This document shows, in pieces, positions 57,733 through 64,000 of a stretch of DNA of 64,000 bases. Position 1 is the stretch's first letter; each line of letters starts with the position of its first letter. The stretch comes from Virgifigura sp964551315. GTDB taxonomy: Bacteria > Pseudomonadota > Alphaproteobacteria > Dongiales > Dongiaceae. Where the stretch lies: positions 73,736-137,735 of the forward strand of contig CAZKCM010000002.1 in the NCBI GenBank assembly GCA_964551315.1, written 5' to 3'. Position numbers and translations under genes: made by a program. Under the pieces are notes generated by a model that saw only the letters and a program-made list of their open reading frames with translations, was not told the origin of the DNA and searched no databases.

Positions 57733-58554
57733 ATGCCCCAGAATTCCCGTCAGGAACAGATTCTCGAGCTCGTGCGACAGCGGGGCTTCGTTTCCATCGA
57801 GGCGCTGGCAGAGCATTTCGCGGTAACGCCGCAGACCATCCGGCGCGACATCAATGCGCTGTGCGACCGCGACCTGCTGCGCCGCTACCATGGCGGCGCC
57901 GGGCTGCCCTCAAGCGTCGAGAACACGGCGTATCAGACGCGGCAGATTCTCCACCTCGCGGAGAAGCGGCGCATTGCCGCCCTGGTGGCAAGCCAGATCC
58001 CGGACGAGGCCTCGCTCTTCATCAATATCGGGACGACGACCGAGGAGGTCGCCCGAGCCCTCATGCGGGACCATCGCGGGCTGCGCGTCATCACAAACAA
58101 CCTCCACGTCGCCAGCATGTTGGCGCCCAAGAAGGACTTCGAGGTGATCGTCGCCGGCGGCGTCGTGCGCAGCAGCGACCACGCCGTCACGGGCGAGGCG
58201 ACCATCGACTTCATCGGCCAGTTCAAGGTCGATTACGGCATCATCGGAATCAGCGGCATCGACGCCGACGGCGCACTCCTCGATTTCGATTACCGCGAGG
58301 TGCGGGTGTCGCAGACCATCATCGCCAACTCGCGCCAGGTGTTCCTGGTCGCCGACCACAGCAAGTTCGGGCGCAACGCCATGGTGCGGCTGGGCAACCT
58401 CAAGGACCTCGACGCCTTCTTCACCGACGCCCCGCCGCCCCCGGCCATTGCCCAGCTGCTTGCTGCGAACGGCGTGCGCCTCTGCGTCGCCGGTGCCGCC
58501 GAGGAGGAGCGCGGCGAGGCTGCCGCCCGACCGGCCGTGGCGTCGGCAACGTGA
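57733..58554 (+). CDS. glpR: DeoR-family glycerol 3-phosphate repressor GlpR
   Basis: A 273-residue DeoR/GlpR repressor: helix-turn-helix SIEALAEHFAVTPQTIRRDI (about 23-42) and the DeoR sensor domain with FINIGTTTEEVARAL and ADHSKFGRNAMVRLG. It should respond to glycerol 3-phosphate or a relative and repress the glp genes on both sides. ATG 57733 (MPQNSRQEQILEL) is chosen because the conserved domain starts there; a longer frame upstream lacks similarity. Encoded immediately before glpD, 165 bp apart. Confidence 0.92.
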   Translation: MPQNSRQEQILELVRQRGFVSIEALAEHFAVTPQTIRRDINALCDRDLLRRYHGGAGLPSSVENTAYQTRQILHLAEKRRIAALVASQIPDEASLFINIGTTTEEVARALMRDHRGLRVITNNLHVASMLAPKKDFEVIVAGGVVRSSDHAVTGEATIDFIGQFKVDYGIIGISGIDADGALLDFDYREVRVSQTIIANSRQVFLVADHSKFGRNAMVRLGNLKDLDAFFTDAPPPPAIAQLLAANGVRLCVAGAAEEERGEAAARPAVASAT

Positions 58555-58583
58555 TGTTCTCTTCCGCAAATCATCCGGCGCAG

Positions 58584-58603
58584 AATTTTCGATTGTGAAA
58601 ATT
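58584..58603 (+). promoter_or_regulatory. Candidate GlpR operator upstream of glpD
   Basis: Perfect inverted repeat AATTTTC-N6-GAAAATT, 117 bp before the glpD start, in the only AT-rich patch of the spacer. Its position between glpR and the glp operon suits repression of glpDSTPQ. Confidence 0.5.
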
Positions 58604-58719
58604 GCGGGCGCGCGTTAGCCTGGAACCATAGGAAACGAATGCGCCGCGGCCCGCTTGCGCTCCGCGTCGAGGGGCGCCGTCGGTTCTGCGGCCGCGACAG
58701 GGACGGGGAGGGTCGCGCG

Positions 58720-60249
58720 TTGCTGGTCGACGGGATCGTTGATCTGCTGGTGGTCGGCGGCGGCATCAACGGCGTCGGCGTCGCCCGCGACGCGGCGGGC
58801 CGCGGCCTGTCCGTGGTGCTGGCGGAGCAGGCGGACCTCGCCAGCTCGACCTCCTCCGCCAGCACGAAGCTGATCCATGGCGGTCTGCGCTATCTCGAAT
58901 ACTACGAGTTCCGGCTGGTCCGCGAGGCGCTGATCGAGCGCGAGGTGCTGCTCGAAGCGGCGCCGCACATCATCCGGCCGCTCCGCTTCGTGCTGCCGCA
59001 CGAGAAATCCCTGCGGCCCGCCTGGCTGATCCGGCTGGGGCTCTTCCTTTACGACCATCTCGGCGGGCGCGAGCGATTGCCCGGCTCGCACGGCGTCGAT
59101 CTCCGCCGTGACCCGGTGGGGGCGCCGCTCAAGCCGTCCTTCGGCCGCGGCTTCGTCTATTCCGACTGCTGGGTCGAGGATTCGCGCCTCGTCGTGCTGA
59201 ACGCCCTCGACGCCGCCGAGCGCGGCGCCCGCATCCTGCCCCGGACGCGGTGCGTCGCCGCCGCGCGGCGCGGCGACCTCTGGGAGGCGACGCTCGAGGA
59301 CAGCGAGAGCGGCGAGCGCCGGAGCCTGCGCGCGCGGGCGATCGTCAACGCCACCGGACCGTGGGCGGCCGGTTTTCTGGAGGGTGCGCTCGGCACCCGC
59401 CGCGGCCACCGGCTTCGCCTCGTCAAGGGGAGCCACATCGTCGTCCGCCGGCTCTATGACGGCGACCACGCCTACATCCTGCAGAACGAGGACCGGCGCA
59501 TCGTCTTCGCGATCCCTTACGAAGGGGCGTACACGCTGATCGGTACTACCGATGTCGCCTTCGACGGCGATCCGGCGACCGTCCGTATCGCCCCGGACGA
59601 AATCGATTACCTCTGCGATGTGATCAACCGCCACTTCCGGGCGCAGATCGCGCCGGCGGACGTGGTCTGGAGCTATGCCGGGGTCCGGCCGCTCTACGAC
59701 GACGAGGCCAAGAGCGCTTCCGCCGTGACGCGCGACTACGTGCTCGATCTGGACGACACGGGCGGGGCGGCGCCGATTCTCTCGGTCTTCGGCGGCAAGA
59801 TCACCACCTACCGCCGGCTGGCCGAGCACGCGCTGGCCAAGCTGCAGCCGCGATTTCCGGCGATGGGGCCGGCCTGGACGGCGCGCGTCGCCCTGCCCGG
59901 GGGCGACATTCCCGACGCGGATTTCGACCGCTTTCTCGCAGGGTTCCAGGCCCGCCACCCCTGGCTGCCGGAGGCTCTGGCGCGGCGCTACGCGCGGGCC
60001 TACGGGACCCGCGCCGAGCGGATGCTCGGCGGGGCGGCTTCGCTCGAGGATCTGGGACCGCATCTGGGCGACGACCTCTATGCGCGCGAGGTCGATTACC
60101 TCGTCGCGGCGGAATGGGCGCGCACGGCCGACGACATCCTCTGGCGCCGCTCGAAGCTCGGCCTGCATGTCCGGCCGGCGACGTGTGCGGCGCTGGAGGC
60201 CTGGCTGAGCAAGGCGCCGAGGATGGCGGCGCAGGCGGGTGCCTCATGA
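58720..60249 (+). CDS. glpD: Aerobic glycerol 3-phosphate dehydrogenase
   Basis: Membrane-associated FAD flavoprotein oxidising glycerol 3-phosphate to dihydroxyacetone phosphate with electrons to the quinone pool. 509 residues from TTG 58720. FAD-binding VDLLVVGGGINGVGVARDAA (in part), STKLIHGGLRYLEYYEF, and the C-terminal VFGGKITTYRRLAEHAL are diagnostic. TTG is chosen because GGGGAGG lies 7 bases before it and the known N-terminus begins close to VDLLVVGGG; the frame also continues to an ATG at 58639 without similarity. Its stop overlaps the glpS start (ATGA). Confidence 0.93.
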   Translation: MLVDGIVDLLVVGGGINGVGVARDAAGRGLSVVLAEQADLASSTSSASTKLIHGGLRYLEYYEFRLVREALIEREVLLEAAPHIIRPLRFVLPHEKSLRPAWLIRLGLFLYDHLGGRERLPGSHGVDLRRDPVGAPLKPSFGRGFVYSDCWVEDSRLVVLNALDAAERGARILPRTRCVAAARRGDLWEATLEDSESGERRSLRARAIVNATGPWAAGFLEGALGTRRGHRLRLVKGSHIVVRRLYDGDHAYILQNEDRRIVFAIPYEGAYTLIGTTDVAFDGDPATVRIAPDEIDYLCDVINRHFRAQIAPADVVWSYAGVRPLYDDEAKSASAVTRDYVLDLDDTGGAAPILSVFGGKITTYRRLAEHALAKLQPRFPAMGPAWTARVALPGGDIPDADFDRFLAGFQARHPWLPEALARRYARAYGTRAERMLGGAASLEDLGPHLGDDLYAREVDYLVAAEWARTADDILWRRSKLGLHVRPATCAALEAWLSKAPRMAAQAGAS

Positions 60250-61363
60250 AGCTCGTGCTCGATCGCGTTGGCTTGCGCGTCGACGGCGAGGCGCATCTCT
60301 ACGAGATTGACCTGGCCCTGGAGCCGGGATCGCTGAACCTGCTGCTGGGTCCGACGCTGGCCGGCAAGACCTCGCTCCTGCGGCTGATGGCCGGTCTCGA
60401 TCGCCCGACCTCCGGCCGGGTCTACATCGACGGTCGCGACGTGACCGAGCTCGGCGTGCGCGGGCGCAGCGTGGCCATGGTCTATCAGCAGTTCGTGAAC
60501 TACCCGTCCTTCACCGTCTACGAGAACATCGCCTCGCCGCTGCGCATCGGCCGGCGGCTCGGCGCGGCGGAGATCGACCGCAAGGTCCGGGCCGTCGCCG
60601 AGACGATGCGGATCGACGGCCTGCTCGACCGCCTCCCGGCCGAGCTGTCTGGCGGCCAGCAGCAGCGCACCGCGATCGCCCGGGCGCTCGCGAAGGAGGC
60701 GGAGCTTCTGCTCCTTGACGAACCGCTGGTGAACCTCGACTACAAGCTGCGCGAGGAACTGCGCGCCGAGATGGCCGAAATCTTCGCGCGCGGCGGGACG
60801 ACTGTCGTCTACGCCACGACCGAACCGGCGGAGGCGCTGCTCCTCGGGGGCCACACGGCCGTGCTCGACGCCGGCCGGCTGATCCAGTTCGGCCCGACCC
60901 TCCGGGTCTATCATCGCCCCGCCACGGTGCGGGTGGGCGAGATCTTCAGCGACCCGCCGATGAACCTGATGGCGGCCACGATCGAGCGCCGGGGCGGCGG
61001 TGGGGCGGTGCGGCTCGCGCCGGACCTCGCCTTTCCGCTGCCCGGGCATATGCGGGCGCTGCTGCCGGGCGACTGCAGGCTCGGCGTCCGGGCGAGCCAC
61101 ATCGATCTGTCGCCGGGTTCGCCCGCGCATGTCGCGATCCCGGCGACCGTCGAGCTGGCGGAGATCAGCGGGTCGGAGACCTTCATCCACGCGCGCCACG
61201 GCGACCTCGCCCTGATCGCGCACAACGCCGGCGTCCATGCCTATGCGCTCGGCGCGCCGGTTACCCTTTATCTCGATCCGCGGCGGCTGTTCGCCTTCGA
61301 CGAGGGCGGGCGGCTGATCGCGGCGCCGGACCACGAGCCCGGCGCGGTGAGCGGAGCGGCGTG

Positions 61364-61364
<1 letters not shown>
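60246..61364 (+). CDS. glpS: Glycerol ABC importer ATPase GlpS
   Basis: First ATPase of the glycerol importer type described in rhizobia (glpDSTPQUV). 372 residues, MalK-like with a C-terminal OB-type regulatory domain. Walker A is GPTLAGKT (35-42), signature LSGGQ intact (134-138), Walker B LLLLDEP, but the switch histidine is Thr (T192 in YATTEPAEAL, where partner and relatives have THDQ). It overlaps glpD by 4 bp and glpT by 1 bp. With GlpT it should form an asymmetric pair; see findings. Confidence 0.9.
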
Positions 61365-62452
<1,088 letters not shown>

Positions 62453-62476
62453 GGAGGGGGCGCGGGGGAGGGACCG

Positions 62477-63345
<869 letters not shown>

Positions 63346-63349
<4 letters not shown>

Positions 63350-64000
63350 GGCTTCGAATCGGCGCCATCGGCTTGGTCCTCTATCTCGTTCTGCTCCTCT
63401 TGCCGATCTACTGGATGCTGAACATGTCGCTCCGCACCAACGCGGACATTCTCGGCTCCTTTGCGCTGTATCCGGCGGATCCGACGCTTGCCAACTACAT
63501 CAAGATCTTCAGCGATCCGGCCTGGTACTCCGGGTACATCAACTCGATCATCTACGTCAGCATCAACACCGTGCTGTCGCTGCTGCTGGCGTTGCCGGCG
63601 GCCTACGCCTTTTCGCGCTACCGCTTCATCGGCGACAAGCACATGTTCTTCTGGCTTCTGACCAACCGTATGGCGCCGCCGGCGGTCTTTTTGCTACCCT
63701 TCTTCAACCTCTATTCCACCATCGGCCTCTTCGACACCCATCTCGCCGTCGCGCTCGCCCATCTGCTGTTCAACGTGCCGCTTGCGGTGTGGATCCTCGA
63801 AGGCTTCATGTCCGGCGTGCCGCGCGAGATCGACGAGACCGCCTATATCGACGGCTACAGCTTTCCGCGATTCTTCATACGCGTGTTCCTGCCGCTGATC
63901 CGAGCCGGCATCGGCGTGACCGCCTTCTTCTGCTTCATGTTCAGCTGGGTGGAGCTGCTGCTCGCCCGCACGCTCACCTCCGTGAACGCCAAGCCGATCG
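63346..64000 (+). CDS. glpQ: Glycerol ABC importer permease GlpQ (cut by window edge)
   Basis: MalG-type permease; 218 residues are visible before the right edge of the window, from a usual length near 270. Start MRLRIGAIGLVLYL overlaps the glpP stop (ATGA). Typical parts are LPIYWMLNMSLRTNADI, the YAFSRYRF loop and the EAA motif REIDETAYIDGYSFPRFFI. glpU and the glycerol-binding protein gene glpV would be expected just beyond the edge. Confidence 0.92.

Overview
The window reads as chromosomal DNA of a high-GC alphaproteobacterium in a draft or metagenome-type assembly. Three runs of exactly 100 N (26081-26180, 36302-36401, 44550-44649) are scaffold joins, so linkage across them is provisional. 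The alphaproteobacterial reading rests on ccmABCDEF next to a divergent acnA, on the Suv3-like helicase / S4 protein / fdxA / carD / rpoH order, and on a rhizobial-type glpD-S-T-P-Q glycerol ABC operon. No rRNA, phage, insertion sequence or CRISPR array was seen. There is one tRNA, Arg(CCT).

Layout. 1-3809 (minus): cytochrome c maturation genes ccmA-F, with ccmF cut by the left edge. 3810-4290: an untranslated interval with a strong minus-strand hairpin and T-rich tail, a possible structured RNA. 4291-10009: acnA, a haloacetate-dehalogenase-like hydrolase and htpG. 10266-18770: the helicase/S4 ... fdxA/carD/rpoH block, interrupted by an M48-PDZ lipoprotein, a DUF938 methyltransferase and a TerB-like gene; a PPP-phosphatase-like protein that has lost its metal and catalytic residues lies between carD and rpoH. 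18801-24179: a membrane class III cyclase, an M48-LysM lipoprotein, a nuclease-fold protein lacking key acidic residues, and a prolyl iminopeptidase. 24271-25383: arsR (apparently leaderless), arsI and a broken arsC. 25412-36157: DUF421 protein, tRNA, PAS-GGDEF-EAL protein, a glycosyltransferase-like gene, PAP2 and VanZ membrane proteins, small membrane proteins, a cydB remnant, an SDR, a HAD phosphatase and a cytochrome c.

36205-44549: an oligopeptide/opine-type ABC importer whose operon contains an acetamidase/formamidase, then membrane proteins of unknown function. 44776-47040: a polyamine-type binding protein divergent from a stand-alone homologue of the 10-formyltetrahydrofolate dehydrogenase hydrolase domain, with two matching palindromes 21 bp apart between them. 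47136-51840: the prkA-yeaH-spoVR stress operon. 52383-55936: an MFS transporter, an M20 amidohydrolase and a divergent trans-3-hydroxy-L-proline dehydratase. 55970-64000: glycerol catabolism (glpK, divergent glpR, then glpD-glpS-glpT-glpP-glpQ, cut by the right edge).

Most genes belong to known families. The points most worth a second look are the inactivated phosphatase between carD and rpoH, the complementary motif losses in the GlpS/GlpT ATPase pair, the paired operator-like palindromes at 46024-46056, the amidase inside the importer operon, the decaying ars and cyd remnants, and the hairpin-ended element between ccmA and acnA. No clearly new multi-gene system is obvious.
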